Of a stretch of 64,000 bases of DNA, positions 8,265 through 18,037 are shown in pieces (the first letter of the stretch is position 1; each line of letters starts with the position of its first letter). The stretch is from positions 1 to 64,000 of IMG/VR virus record IMGVR_UViG_3300050121_000032. One strand, 5' to 3'. Under the pieces are notes generated by a model. The model searched no databases. It was not told the DNA's origin and worked only from the letters and a program-made list of their open reading frames with translations. Both the position numbers and the translations under genes were made by a program. This DNA is from a virus.

Positions 8265-9902
8265 ATGTCCATGTCCATCTCGAACAGCAACTCGACCTCG
8301 ACCCCGGTCGTCACCCAGACGCCGCAAAATGCGATCCTTGACCAGATCGCCGGATACGCGCAGGGGCTGGCAGGCCAGATGTACAGCTGGGCGCAGAGCA
8401 CCTTCGCTCACACCTCGCAGATCACCGATCAGGCCGTCGGCAACTTCTTCAACGTCAGCCAGAAGATGCAGGGGCTCTCGGACAACCTCACTGGCCAGTA
8501 CAACAACCTCTTCGCCCCCGAGAACGCGCAGCTCGTAGCTGACGCGAACAGCTATGCCTCGCCGTCGCGCATGGCCGTCGACATGGGGCAGGCCGGTGCG
8601 ACACAGGCGCAGGCGGGCGAGAACCAGCTGGCGAAGACCCAGCAGGACCTTCAGTCGTACGGCATCGACCCGTCGTCGGGCCGCTACGCCGCGCTCGACA
8701 AGGCCGCGGCCGTGCAGAATTCCGCCAACATCGCCGGTGCCGAGAACACCCAGCGCAACGCGGACATCGCCACGGGCCAGAAGCTGCGCAGCGAAGCCGT
8801 GCAAGTGGGCGCGCAGCTCCCTGCCGCCATCGCGAACGTCAACAACACCATGATCCAAGCCAACACCGGCGCGGCCAACGCGACCGATGCCAACGCCAAC
8901 ACCGGCGCCAACCTCATGAAGGTGCCGAACGACTACCTCAACACGGCGATGGCGCTCAAGCTGCCCCTGCAGGGGCAGAACTCCCAATCGACCAGCCAAG
9001 GCTCTTCCAGCAGCCCCAACAACGGCGGTTCCAAGGGTGGCGGCTCCGGTGGGGGCGGTGGCTCACCCGGGGGCGGTGGTTCCGGCAGCGGTGGACCCGC
9101 TTGGGGTATGAACATGCCGACCGGAAACGGTAATGGCGGTGGCGGCGGTGGGGGTAACTTTCAGGGCGGCTCCTCGGTCATGCAGACCGGCTGGGGTAAC
9201 GGCCAGCCCGACAGCGGCGTCATCACCGGTGCCGACAACCCGATGGGCGGCGCCAATGAGTTCGGCAACAGCTTCGGTCAGGACTGGGGCAACGGCAACA
9301 CGGCCGACCCCAACACGTTCGGCGGCGGCAACACCAGCGGCTACAACGGCATGGACTTCACCGGTGGTGGCACCAGCGGCGGCAGCGGCTCGGACATGTC
9401 GGGTCTCGGCTCCTACGGCTACGATCCGAACGCCAACACGTTCGACCCGAACTCCACGGGCGGCTGGCAGGACCCGGCGACCCAGACCTCTGACCCGAGC
9501 GTGTTCAGCTCGGGCTCGGGCGTGGACATGTCGGGATACGGATCGAGCCCCGGGCTGCAGAGCGACCCGTTCACCTCGGGCGGCGGCGTCGATCTGTCCG
9601 GTGGCAGCTTCGATCCCAGTCAGATGACGGACCTCTCGGGCGGCGGCTACGCGCGCGGCGGAGCGATCTCCCCTGCCGGCCAGCAAATCCCGTCGCAGCT
9701 CAGTCCGTCCGGTGGCAAGCAAGTCGACGACATCCCGGCGCAGGGCCCCGGCGGCCAGCAGCTCCGGATGAACGCCAACGAGTTCGTCATCCCGCAGGAC
9801 GTTGCCCTGTGGAAGGGGCAGGAGTTTTTCCAGAACCTGATCGACCAGTCGCGCAAGCGGCGCGTCACCGCGTCTGCCCAGCCCACCCCCATGAGGACGT
9901 AA
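8265..9902 (+). CDS. Gly-rich internal virion or ejection protein
   Basis: 545 aa; the ATG at 8265 has AAGGGG upstream. Residues 1-220 are helical and Ala/Gln-rich, residues 235-460 are extreme low-complexity Gly/Ser/Asn, and the C-terminal 75 residues hold a conserved module: YARGGAI, then DDIPAQGPGG, then NANEFVIPQDV and WKGQEFFQNLI. That C-terminal module recurs in phage internal virion proteins. The short form of the GGAI motif is repeated in the next two genes. Likely packaged in the head and ejected with DNA. Confidence 0.65.
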   Translation: MSMSISNSNSTSTPVVTQTPQNAILDQIAGYAQGLAGQMYSWAQSTFAHTSQITDQAVGNFFNVSQKMQGLSDNLTGQYNNLFAPENAQLVADANSYASPSRMAVDMGQAGATQAQAGENQLAKTQQDLQSYGIDPSSGRYAALDKAAAVQNSANIAGAENTQRNADIATGQKLRSEAVQVGAQLPAAIANVNNTMIQANTGAANATDANANTGANLMKVPNDYLNTAMALKLPLQGQNSQSTSQGSSSSPNNGGSKGGGSGGGGGSPGGGGSGSGGPAWGMNMPTGNGNGGGGGGGNFQGGSSVMQTGWGNGQPDSGVITGADNPMGGANEFGNSFGQDWGNGNTADPNTFGGGNTSGYNGMDFTGGGTSGGSGSDMSGLGSYGYDPNANTFDPNSTGGWQDPATQTSDPSVFSSGSGVDMSGYGSSPGLQSDPFTSGGGVDLSGGSFDPSQMTDLSGGGYARGGAISPAGQQIPSQLSPSGGKQVDDIPAQGPGGQQLRMNANEFVIPQDVALWKGQEFFQNLIDQSRKRRVTASAQPTPMRT

Positions 9903-9903
9903 G

Positions 9904-10365
9904 ATGTCAGACCAGTTTGATCATCAGGACCTCGGTGGCCCCGGTAACCCGCAGCCGAACGCACCGTCCCCCGACCAGTTCATGTCGCAGGCCGGCTCGC
10001 TCGGTTTCTCGGACGGCGGAGCTATTTCCGACAGCGAGAGCGGCGAGGGTTCGCCCGAGCAGGACCAGATCAGCAAGGCGTTGGAGAGCGTCGATCAGGT
10101 GCTGGCGTTCGGCCGCAAGCTCCACGGTCTAGGCGGAGGGGATAACGAGGGCGCCATTCAAACCGCCGATGCCCGCATCCCGTCGATCCCGGGCACCCAG
10201 TCCAACAGCGGCGTCAAACCGATCCAGCCGATGCCCGGTCCTCTGCCGCCCACTGCCAACCCATTCGGCAAGCGCGCCGATGCGACGGGCAGTGATCCGG
10301 ATCAGGACGGCGACAACGACAGCGGCAGCGCTGGTGCAATCGACACAGACGAGGATGCTGCGTGA
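9904..10365 (+). CDS. acidic Pro/Gly-rich virion-associated protein
   Basis: 153 aa. It carries a GFSDGGAIS motif (about residues 34-42) like the YARGGAI and GFAEGGAI motifs of its neighbours, a short helix (residues 60-85) and a disordered acidic tail. It is sandwiched between two ejection-type proteins and overlaps the next ATG (TGATG). Probably part of the same internal complex. Confidence 0.6.
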   Translation: MSDQFDHQDLGGPGNPQPNAPSPDQFMSQAGSLGFSDGGAISDSESGEGSPEQDQISKALESVDQVLAFGRKLHGLGGGDNEGAIQTADARIPSIPGTQSNSGVKPIQPMPGPLPPTANPFGKRADATGSDPDQDGDNDSGSAGAIDTDEDAA

Positions 10366-12200
10366 TGGCTATGGCTCCTAAATCATTTTCCGAAGACGGC
10401 GCGTTCGGTGGTAGCTCGCCGGGACAACAGCAGGACTGGGCGGGCAGCGGCAGCTCATCTTCGTCGGACCCGTTCGCAGCGTACAGCGGTGACAGCAGCC
10501 TGTCCTACGGCGGCGTCTCCAACAGCTCGATGTCCCCGTGGGGCTCCGACCTGCAGCCGGGTCAGGTTACCAAGGGACCGAACGGACAGATTTACGGCAA
10601 CATGAGCAACGGTCCCGGTGCGGTTGATCCGGGCAACGGCGCCGGCGGCTTCCGGCTGGACGCCTCCCCGTGGAACCCGTCGACCGATCCGTTCATCACC
10701 CACAGCGGTGGTATGGGCTTCGCCGAGGGCGGTGCCATCCCGGAAGACGACAGCGACACCGGCACGCCCATGCAGCCCGCAGAGGACGATGCCACCGGCG
10801 TGAATGAACAGGTCGCCAGCCAGAGCCAGCCGCAGCAGCCCCAGCAGGGACAGCAGTCGCCGGGCTCGGATGGTGGACCGCTCAACCCGGTACCCGCGGC
10901 CAAGAAGATCATCGCCTACCTGATGGGCGCCGGTGCCGCACACCCGCAGAGCATCGACCAAGTTGGCCAGCAGGTCGACCCGGAAGGCAAGATGCCCCCC
11001 TCGGATCGCAACGTGCTGGCCATCGACAAGGTGCGCGAGACCCACGGCGATAATGCCGCGTGGTCGCTGATGCAGGCCAACCGCGTCGCCTACAACGCCA
11101 AAGCCGCGTTCGCCAAGACCGCGCTCGATGGCACGCCGCAGAAGCCGGCTGACCTCAACGCGGCGGTCGACGCTGCCAATCAGGCGCAGACCCATGTGCT
11201 CGACGGCTCGAACGTGCTGTTCCAGCCCGCGCAGGGCGGAGTTACCGCCACGGTAAAGCTGCCCGGCAACTCGGAGCCGCAGCAGATCGCGCTCTCGCCG
11301 CAGGCCTTCAAGTCGTTCCTCGACGTCGGCGGCGACGGCCAGTGGGACAAGGTCGTGGATCACAGCGCGCCCGCCACGCTGGAGCGTCTCGCCAAGCAGT
11401 ACCCGATCCAGCAGGGCCAGCCTCAGCAAGGATCACCGCAGCAGGGCCAGCCTCAGCCGGGAGCCCAGCCGCGCCCGCCGGTGCGCAATCCCGTGCCGGC
11501 TCCGAACCAGCCGGTCTTCTCGCGCGGTCCGACCACGTTCGGCAAGACGCCGTCGACGCTCAACCTCTCGGGCAGCGACGAGCGTGGCGAGGACATCAAG
11601 GCGCCGAACACCGACATCAGCCCGGAGATCGAGGCCCGCGCGCGGCAGCTGTACCCCAGCGCTTCGCAGAGCGCCGAGCGTAACAAGTACATCGCCGGCG
11701 AGGTGACCAACGAAGCCAGCAACGAGAACAAGATCGACGTGCAGAACGCCAAGGGCGACTTCGGCCTCAAGATCGCAGGCGTCAAGACGGAAGGGGCCAA
11801 GGCCGTCGGTGCCGGCCACGACACCGCGAAGGTCCAGTCGTCGCAGAACTTCAGTCAGGCGCGCATCGAAGCGGCCAAGCAGAAGTTGCAGTCGGCCGCG
11901 CTGCACGAGGAAGCCGTCAACGGCCGCAACGCGATCACGCAGTCGATGCGCGGGCTCGTCGCCAAGGTGAATGCGGGCCAGAAGCTGAACCCGAACGAGC
12001 AGGGTATCTGGGATCGCGTCGTGCAGCACACGCCCGACCCGTCAGCAGCTGCGCCCCAACAGGCTCAGCCTCAGCAGCAGAATAACTCCTTCCCGGCGGC
12101 GCCGCCTGATCCGGCACAGCGCAAGGTCGGTCAGGTCTATTCGTCGCCCACCGGCAAGCGTGGGAAGTGGATGGGTAACGGCTGGCAAGCGGTGCAGTAA
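10365..12200 (+). CDS. Gln-rich ejection-type virion protein
   Basis: 611 aa. N-terminal disordered Ser/Gly region with GMGFAEGGAIPEDD (about residues 115-128), a middle helical domain (residues 190-335), a Gln/Pro linker (about 345-375) and a long helical C-terminal part rich in Ala/Lys. No catalytic motif is recognised. Context between two other large internal proteins suggests an ejectosome component. It carries a dyad at 11242 read as VTATVK. Confidence 0.65.
   Translation: MAMAPKSFSEDGAFGGSSPGQQQDWAGSGSSSSSDPFAAYSGDSSLSYGGVSNSSMSPWGSDLQPGQVTKGPNGQIYGNMSNGPGAVDPGNGAGGFRLDASPWNPSTDPFITHSGGMGFAEGGAIPEDDSDTGTPMQPAEDDATGVNEQVASQSQPQQPQQGQQSPGSDGGPLNPVPAAKKIIAYLMGAGAAHPQSIDQVGQQVDPEGKMPPSDRNVLAIDKVRETHGDNAAWSLMQANRVAYNAKAAFAKTALDGTPQKPADLNAAVDAANQAQTHVLDGSNVLFQPAQGGVTATVKLPGNSEPQQIALSPQAFKSFLDVGGDGQWDKVVDHSAPATLERLAKQYPIQQGQPQQGSPQQGQPQPGAQPRPPVRNPVPAPNQPVFSRGPTTFGKTPSTLNLSGSDERGEDIKAPNTDISPEIEARARQLYPSASQSAERNKYIAGEVTNEASNENKIDVQNAKGDFGLKIAGVKTEGAKAVGAGHDTAKVQSSQNFSQARIEAAKQKLQSAALHEEAVNGRNAITQSMRGLVAKVNAGQKLNPNEQGIWDRVVQHTPDPSAAAPQQAQPQQQNNSFPAAPPDPAQRKVGQVYSSPTGKRGKWMGNGWQAVQ
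11242..11256. promoter_or_regulatory. dispersed dyad, spacer CCA, intragenic
   Basis: Perfect arms, in frame as G-V-T-A-T-V-K within the Gln-rich virion protein. Confidence 0.85.
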
Positions 12201-15200
12201 TGGCTGACGACTTGATGTCTGACAGCGACTTCGGCTTGCAGTCCGACGAGCAGTTCATGGGCTCGCAATCGGCTGGCGGGAACACTATGTCCGACAAAGA
12301 GTTCGGACTGATGTCTGATGACGACTTCATGGGAGGCCCGAATGGCGCTTCTGCAGCAGCCCCTGACCAAGGAAATGGCCAAGCAAATGGAGCACAGCCT
12401 TCAGGTGTGGCGCCTGAAGGTCCTGTTGCACGAGGAGTTCGCAACGTCGCCCACGGCGTTGCTCCCGCCGTGGGGGGATACATGGGCGCCGTTCCCGGAG
12501 CAGAAATCGGAGCAAGTATCGGTGCAGCTGCCGGTCCGATCGGTGCCGCAGTCGGCGGTGTTGCAGGCGGATTGGTCGGTGCATTCGCGGGTGGTTTCGC
12601 CGGCGAAAAGGTAGCGCACGTAGTTCAGGACGCCACGGGCTTCAACGACGACGAGCAGATGGCGGCCAACGTCGAGGCCCACCCGACCGAGGCCGCGATC
12701 GAGGGCGCCATCCCCGCGTTCGCCGGCATGCGCTTCGACAAGGGCGCAACTGCGCTGGCGCGCGCCGGCTCCGCAGCTCTACAGGGCGGCATCGACGTCG
12801 CACAGCAGGCACAGAACAAGGGCTGGAGCAACATCGACCCGGCCGAGGTGCTGGCGGTCTCCGCTGCCGGCGCTGTGCTGCCGTCAACAAATCGCCTTGG
12901 TGAAGCCGTAAGCAACGTCGGTCGTCGCATGGTACCGGGACGCCCCGGGCGCGCGGCGAACCCCGCAGCTGAGGTCGCACATCAGGATGTCGGTGATGAC
13001 AGTGTCGAGACTGCGGTCGGTGATAGCGTTCTTGCGGAGAGCCCACCCCATGCCTCTGGAGAAACGATCGGCGCCGCGGTGGAGAACCGCCCGACTAATT
13101 CGCGTGGCGAAGTCGCGACCGGCAAGGCCGACGGCAGCTATGCCAAAGGCGGTGCGCCGGCGGACACCAGCCAAGTCACGTCCGGAGATGTGGACCCAGC
13201 AACGGCGGCTGCACTGGACGCAGCTAATCCCTCCCCGGCTCCGCAAGCACAACCAGCGCCGCAAGCCCCTGCACAAGCCCAGCCGCCGACCCAACGCCCG
13301 CTAGGGATGCCGGCGCGGAATTTCCGCGTCCCGACGCCAGACGACGTTCAGGCGGCGCTCGATCGGCATACGGCCGCCACCGAAGGCAAGGGCCCCGAGC
13401 CCGTCGTCGAGGCAGGCTTCCCGGAAGAAGGTGCCCCGGTCGCAGCCGGAGCCAACGACGTCGCTCCCATGCCGCACGATATGGCCGATCAGGTGCAGGC
13501 GGCGATCGAGCGCCACACTGCCGCAACTGAAGCGCCGAAGCCCGAGACCGAGGCCCCGCCGATCGTCGGCCGTGCTGCTGACCCTACCGAGGCCCAGAAG
13601 GAAGCCGGCAACTACACGCTTGCCCGCATTCCGAAGAATGACTTCGGCAAGCCGCAGGCCGTCGAGACGCATCAGGGTCAGGTCCGCAGTGGCAAGGATG
13701 CCAACGGCGAGCCGTGGGAGAACACGTCGCCCTATCACTATGGCTACTTCAACAAGACGAAGGGGCCCGATGGGGACCACATCGACTTCGCGCGGCCCGA
13801 CGAGAGCGATCCCGCGTTCGGCAGCAAGCACTTCATCATCGACCAGAAGGACCCGGCCACCGGCAAGTACGACGAGCCGAAGGTGTTCACCTATGTCAAG
13901 GACAAGGACGCCGCGATCGACCTCTACAACCGCAGCTTCTCCGACGGCAAGGGGCCGGAGCGCATGCACGACATCACTGAGGTCGAGCGGCCGCAGCTGG
14001 TGAAGTATCTCGCCAAGCACACCAACAACCCGCCGAAGGGTCCCTACGGCGAGCCAATCCAGAAGGCCCCCAAGTCCGTCAAGGACAAGGCCGTCTTCAA
14101 GGACCTTGTCGCCAAGAAGCCCGAGCTGGCCGAGGCGTTGCAGAACGCCCCTGACGATGTCGTGGCCAAGGCGATCGAGGGCAAGCGGCTGCGCAAGTAC
14201 GGCGTGGCCACTGGCAGCTCGAACGGTTATCCGGTCGAGGGCATCCTCAACTCCGAGGGCAAGCTGATCACCGCCAACACCAAGGCGAAGGCGGCCGAGC
14301 GCACTGCTGCGCACAAGGCGCAGGTGGACTGGTTCAACAAGAGCGCCCCCAAGGGTGATCCTGCCGTCGAGAGCAACGGCGATCTGCTTCAGCGGCTCAA
14401 GGGCGCCAACGTCGAAGGATGGCAACCCTCGTTCAAGCCGAAGGAGTGGATGCTGGCGCGCGAGGCCAAGAAGGTGATGGTCAAGCCGACGCCGGGCAAC
14501 ATCGCGAAGTACCGCGAGGCCGAGCGGCTGCTCCGCGGCGGCGACGAAGCCGTGCAGAATTACCGTGACAGTAACCGCACCGAGGCCGACATCGCGATGT
14601 CGAAGCGATCGGGTGATGACGCGGTCGCCGGCGCCGAGGCCAAGAACGTCGACCTCGGGCGCAACACCGAAGAGGACAAGCTGATCGAGGCGATCGACGC
14701 CAAGCGCGGCGGCCGGTTCGACGTGCCGCATGAAGAGGCCGAGGGGATGGTGAAGCCGCGCCAGATCAAGACGGCTGCGGACATTAAGGAAGCGCCTCAG
14801 AAGGAAGTCCACGTCAACGACAGCGAGCTGGCCAAGATCGACCTCAAGAAGGTCGACGAGAGCGCGGCCGCGAAGCGTCGTGCCGAGGCTGCAGCGTTGG
14901 TCGGTAAGAAGACCAAGCAGGCCGACATCCCCTCCGAGGACCGCAGGACCAAGGGCATCTCCGTCAAGGATAAGTTCAACGACCCCGAGGTGCTCGCCAA
15001 GATGATCGAGGCGTCGAACAAGGCCGCCAAGAAGGGCGCTGCGCACGAGGAGGACCTCAACCGCGAGGACCTGACCAAGCAGGCCAGCGGCCGGCCGCGC
15101 TTCAACGAAGTGGCGCGTCTGTTCGGCGACTTCGCCAACGACGAGGGCGGGGCCCTTCACGTCGGCAAGATTGCGGCTGACATCAAGAAGGCGATGGGCA

Positions 15201-17506
15201 GCGCTCGCGCGGCTGTGGGCAACAAGCTAGGTGCCCAGCTCAAGCACACGCCGGTGGACAACTTCAGCGCCCGCAAGCCCAACCCGGTATGGGAGCCGAA
15301 CGCGAAGTACACCCGGCAGGCGTCGGACGAGCTGCACACGTTGGAGAACAAGAACACCCTGCACGAGCAGCACATCCTGCACGACTTCCTGCAGAAGCTG
15401 CCCAAGGAGGCGCTGGAGAACGACAGCGCGCCGCTGACGCGCATCCACAACGCGATGGAAGCCGACAGCGCCCGTAAGCCGGTGCCGGCTGGTGCGACCA
15501 GCCACATGGACGCCCTCTCGCCAGGCGACAAGAAAATCTGGAACGACCACCTCAAGCCGTTCTACGACGAGGCGGACAGCTTCCACCAGCTGCTCAAGAA
15601 CATCGACCCGGAGCGCGCCGGTCCCGATGTCGAGAATTACATGGCTCGCATCACCAAGGGCAACACCGCCGAGTTCAACGCGCTGAAGCGGAGCGACGAC
15701 CCTGTTGCGCGCCGTAACGGCTTCGCCATGAACGCCAGCATGGCAAACGAGCGCCCGTTCGTGGCACTGGAGAACGTCAAGACCGGTGAGCGCCATGTGA
15801 TCCAGAACCGTCCCGAGGGCGGCTTCACGCTGTGGAAGAACCAGAAGGCGACACGCATCAAGGACCCGAACTATGAGTTCGAGGCCAACGCGCCCTACAC
15901 CGTCAAGGGCAAGGGTGGCAACGTCGACTACATCATGCGTCACGCCACCACCGACGAGGTCATGAAGAGCGGCGCACGGTTCGACCTTGGCAAAGACAAG
16001 ACCGGTAAGAAGGTCACGATGCCGGCGAAGTACCACCAGAACGCCGCGCTCTCGATCGCGCTGTCCCACGCCAAGCTGGGCGCGATGACGCGCAACATCG
16101 TCGAGCTGGCCCGCATCTCTTCCACGCCCGAGTTCAGGGCGCTGACGACCACGCGCCCGACCAAGGAGCAGATCGCCGCCGGCTGGAAAGAGGGCACCAT
16201 GCCGAACTTCAAGGGCACCAGCATGGCCCCGGAGCTGCGCGAGGTGTTCGATGACTTCGCTGGCCCCGCCGGCGACGGCTGGGATGGCCTGCGCAACCTC
16301 AACTCTGCAGTGACCAAGCTGCTGTTCTGGACCCCGACCGCGCACATCATGAACGTGGGCGCGCACTGGTTCGTCGGCCGCGGCTGGGACAACCTCAACC
16401 TCAAGCGCGGCTTTGATACCAGCATGCGCGCTGCACAGAGCGTGTGGAAGCAGGACCACATCCAGAAGGAGATGATGGAGAACGGTGCCAGCCTGATCTA
16501 CCCGTCGGTGCAGACCCGCGACATGATTGGCCAGATCGCCAAGATGGTTGGCGAGAAGATGGACGACGGCCCAAAGAGCCCAATCCGTGCCGCGGCGGAA
16601 GCCGCCGGCGTGCCGGTGAAGGCGGTCCACGACTGGATTTACAACAACTCCTCGAAGGTGATGTGGGCGGCGAACGACATGTTCCTGACCCAGCGCTATC
16701 TCGAACTAAAGCAGAAGGGCTACAGCCCAAAGGAAGCTATTGCGCGTGCCGAACGGGACATCCCGAACTATCGCATCCCAACCCGCATCGGCACGGGGGG
16801 CGGCTTCGGCCGCACGCTCTCGCTCGCCATGCAGGACAACCGCCTGCTGGCATTCAGCCGCTACCACGTCGGCATGCTCAACGCCTACCGGGACATCCTG
16901 CGCAACGGTAACCCATTCAATGACGCCACCGTCGCCGACCGGGTCGAGGCGCTGGGCAAGGTCTTCTCGCTCGGCCTGCTCGCTGCCGCCTACCCGCTGG
17001 CGGACAAGGCAGCTCAGCTGATCACCGGCAACGACGAGGCCACCCAGAACCGGCGCGGCCCGCTGGCGATCCCGTCGCACCTCTACGCCGCATCACAGGG
17101 CAAGGAGGACATGATGTCGGCCGCCCGCACCACCATGGTGCTGCAGCCGCTGGTCTCCACGTTCTGGGAGACGGTTAACAACAAGGACTTCCGGGGCAAG
17201 AACATCGTCGAGCCGGATGACCTCGCCGCCGGCGCTCACGGTGATGTGAAGCGAGCGGCCAAGACGGCTACCCAGTTTGGGGAGCACGCCGCGCGCGGCC
17301 TGATCAGCCCGCTGGGCACCCTCGAAAGCGCCGCCAAAAAGGGCCTCAACCCGGCCACCGCGGTCCGGGATCAAGTGCTGGACGAGAAGAACCCGTCGGA
17401 CGCCGCCAAGCGGTTCGCCGCCAAGCAGCCGATTATTAACCACAAGAACTCGGTCGCCCGGGACAAAAAGGGCGGCGCCGGTATCTTGGAGGGGCTCTTC
17501 GACTAA
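12200..17506 (+). CDS. giant polyvalent protein with pyrophosphatase-like domain
   Basis: 1768 aa. Residues 1-45 hold two copies of a MSD..FGL.SD..FMG motif. Residues 85-135 are a Gly-zipper hydrophobic region that could enter membranes. Residues 467-615 match the inorganic-pyrophosphatase-like domain of phage polyvalent proteins: an EAGNYTLA opening, YHYGYFNKT, GPDGDHIDF and FIIDQKD. The rest is helical and charged, and the C-terminal 500 residues (from about TPTAHIMNVGAHW) resemble large-polyvalent-protein C-terminal domains. It is probably packaged in the head and ejected into the host, where the domain could act on nucleotides or diphosphates. Known of the family: multi-domain ejected proteins. 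Inferred: its exact substrate. Confidence 0.7.
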   Translation: MADDLMSDSDFGLQSDEQFMGSQSAGGNTMSDKEFGLMSDDDFMGGPNGASAAAPDQGNGQANGAQPSGVAPEGPVARGVRNVAHGVAPAVGGYMGAVPGAEIGASIGAAAGPIGAAVGGVAGGLVGAFAGGFAGEKVAHVVQDATGFNDDEQMAANVEAHPTEAAIEGAIPAFAGMRFDKGATALARAGSAALQGGIDVAQQAQNKGWSNIDPAEVLAVSAAGAVLPSTNRLGEAVSNVGRRMVPGRPGRAANPAAEVAHQDVGDDSVETAVGDSVLAESPPHASGETIGAAVENRPTNSRGEVATGKADGSYAKGGAPADTSQVTSGDVDPATAAALDAANPSPAPQAQPAPQAPAQAQPPTQRPLGMPARNFRVPTPDDVQAALDRHTAATEGKGPEPVVEAGFPEEGAPVAAGANDVAPMPHDMADQVQAAIERHTAATEAPKPETEAPPIVGRAADPTEAQKEAGNYTLARIPKNDFGKPQAVETHQGQVRSGKDANGEPWENTSPYHYGYFNKTKGPDGDHIDFARPDESDPAFGSKHFIIDQKDPATGKYDEPKVFTYVKDKDAAIDLYNRSFSDGKGPERMHDITEVERPQLVKYLAKHTNNPPKGPYGEPIQKAPKSVKDKAVFKDLVAKKPELAEALQNAPDDVVAKAIEGKRLRKYGVATGSSNGYPVEGILNSEGKLITANTKAKAAERTAAHKAQVDWFNKSAPKGDPAVESNGDLLQRLKGANVEGWQPSFKPKEWMLAREAKKVMVKPTPGNIAKYREAERLLRGGDEAVQNYRDSNRTEADIAMSKRSGDDAVAGAEAKNVDLGRNTEEDKLIEAIDAKRGGRFDVPHEEAEGMVKPRQIKTAADIKEAPQKEVHVNDSELAKIDLKKVDESAAAKRRAEAAALVGKKTKQADIPSEDRRTKGISVKDKFNDPEVLAKMIEASNKAAKKGAAHEEDLNREDLTKQASGRPRFNEVARLFGDFANDEGGALHVGKIAADIKKAMGSARAAVGNKLGAQLKHTPVDNFSARKPNPVWEPNAKYTRQASDELHTLENKNTLHEQHILHDFLQKLPKEALENDSAPLTRIHNAMEADSARKPVPAGATSHMDALSPGDKKIWNDHLKPFYDEADSFHQLLKNIDPERAGPDVENYMARITKGNTAEFNALKRSDDPVARRNGFAMNASMANERPFVALENVKTGERHVIQNRPEGGFTLWKNQKATRIKDPNYEFEANAPYTVKGKGGNVDYIMRHATTDEVMKSGARFDLGKDKTGKKVTMPAKYHQNAALSIALSHAKLGAMTRNIVELARISSTPEFRALTTTRPTKEQIAAGWKEGTMPNFKGTSMAPELREVFDDFAGPAGDGWDGLRNLNSAVTKLLFWTPTAHIMNVGAHWFVGRGWDNLNLKRGFDTSMRAAQSVWKQDHIQKEMMENGASLIYPSVQTRDMIGQIAKMVGEKMDDGPKSPIRAAAEAAGVPVKAVHDWIYNNSSKVMWAANDMFLTQRYLELKQKGYSPKEAIARAERDIPNYRIPTRIGTGGGFGRTLSLAMQDNRLLAFSRYHVGMLNAYRDILRNGNPFNDATVADRVEALGKVFSLGLLAAAYPLADKAAQLITGNDEATQNRRGPLAIPSHLYAASQGKEDMMSAARTTMVLQPLVSTFWETVNNKDFRGKNIVEPDDLAAGAHGDVKRAAKTATQFGEHAARGLISPLGTLESAAKKGLNPATAVRDQVLDEKNPSDAAKRFAAKQPIINHKNSVARDKKGGAGILEGLFD
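14560..14574. promoter_or_regulatory. dispersed dyad with one mismatch (CAGTAA)
   Basis: TTACCG-TGA-CAGTAA inside the polyvalent protein gene, in the Y-R-D reading frame. One base off in the right arm, so possibly a decayed copy. Confidence 0.55.
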
Positions 17507-17535
17507 TCCGATAGGCATTTTTTAACCCGCCGCAC

Positions 17536-17550
17536 TTACCGTGGCGGTAA
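17536..17550. promoter_or_regulatory. dispersed dyad, spacer TGG, intergenic
   Basis: Perfect arms, 16 bases before the ATG at 17567 and just upstream of its AAGGAG. It is the only rightward-arm copy in an intergenic gap. A T6 run (17517-17522) lies upstream, after the polyvalent gene, without a clear stem. Confidence 0.85.
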
Positions 17551-17566
17551 ATCAAGGAGCACGACC

Positions 17567-17824
17567 ATGGAAGCCAAATACGCCAAGGGCGAGAAGCCTC
17601 GCGATCTCGACGCCGCCAAGGGTGGGCTCGTGCTCGATCGTGTCCGATCCTTCATCAAGGACCCGGATGACTTTCATCCCCTCGGGACCGGCATGAACGG
17701 TCCAGAGAACTGCCAGAGCTACGCGAAGGGTGGAGCGAACACGGCCGACAACGACGGCGACGAGCCCAAGCGGAAGGGCGACACCAAGTCGCTCCCCATG
17801 AAGGGTCTGACGGCGCGCAAATGA
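17567..17824 (+). CDS. small hydrophilic protein with AKGG motifs
   Basis: 85 aa with a strong AAGGAG site. YAKGE and YAKGG motifs recall the FAKGG motifs of the small proteins at 58415 near the capsid genes, so it may be a minor virion or morphogenesis protein. Its stop overlaps the next ATG (ATGA). Confidence 0.65.
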   Translation: MEAKYAKGEKPRDLDAAKGGLVLDRVRSFIKDPDDFHPLGTGMNGPENCQSYAKGGANTADNDGDEPKRKGDTKSLPMKGLTARK

Positions 17825-17979
17825 CCGACTGCCGGCATCTCGTCCCCGAGTTCCTGTGTCGCCGCTGTCACCCGGAGTTGAACCATGAGCGCCAAGCCAA
17901 AGATCGCCCCGCCGAAAAGCCAGCGCAAGAAGAACACCACGATCGCTCCGCACAGGAGCCGGCGCTATCACACCGTTGA
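17821..17979 (+). CDS. small Cys/His protein, tentative
   Basis: 52 aa, ATGA-coupled to the previous gene. CRHL and CRRCH near the N-terminus suggest a metal knuckle; the rest is polar. It overlaps the 17885 frame by 95 bases, so at most one may be fully functional, or both are expressed. Confidence 0.4.
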   Translation: MTDCRHLVPEFLCRRCHPELNHERQAKDRPAEKPAQEEHHDRSAQEPALSHR

Positions 17980-18037
17980 CGATGACGCTACCGTGTTCGA
18001 CTACGAGCTTCCCGACTGGCTTGTGGGGGCGAACTGA
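17885..18037 (+). CDS. small basic protein, tentative
   Basis: 50 aa, ATG with GGAG upstream, basic N-terminus (KSQRKKNTT) and acidic C-terminus (DDDATVFDYELPDW). Ends in TGATG, coupling it to the next gene, which favours this frame over the overlapping one at 17821. Confidence 0.5.
   Translation: MSAKPKIAPPKSQRKKNTTIAPHRSRRYHTVDDDATVFDYELPDWLVGAN

Noticed and set aside
13301-16630. Long minus-strand frames opposite the polyvalent protein
   Set aside because: Typical third-position GC shadows; no ribosome site and no family-like motif.
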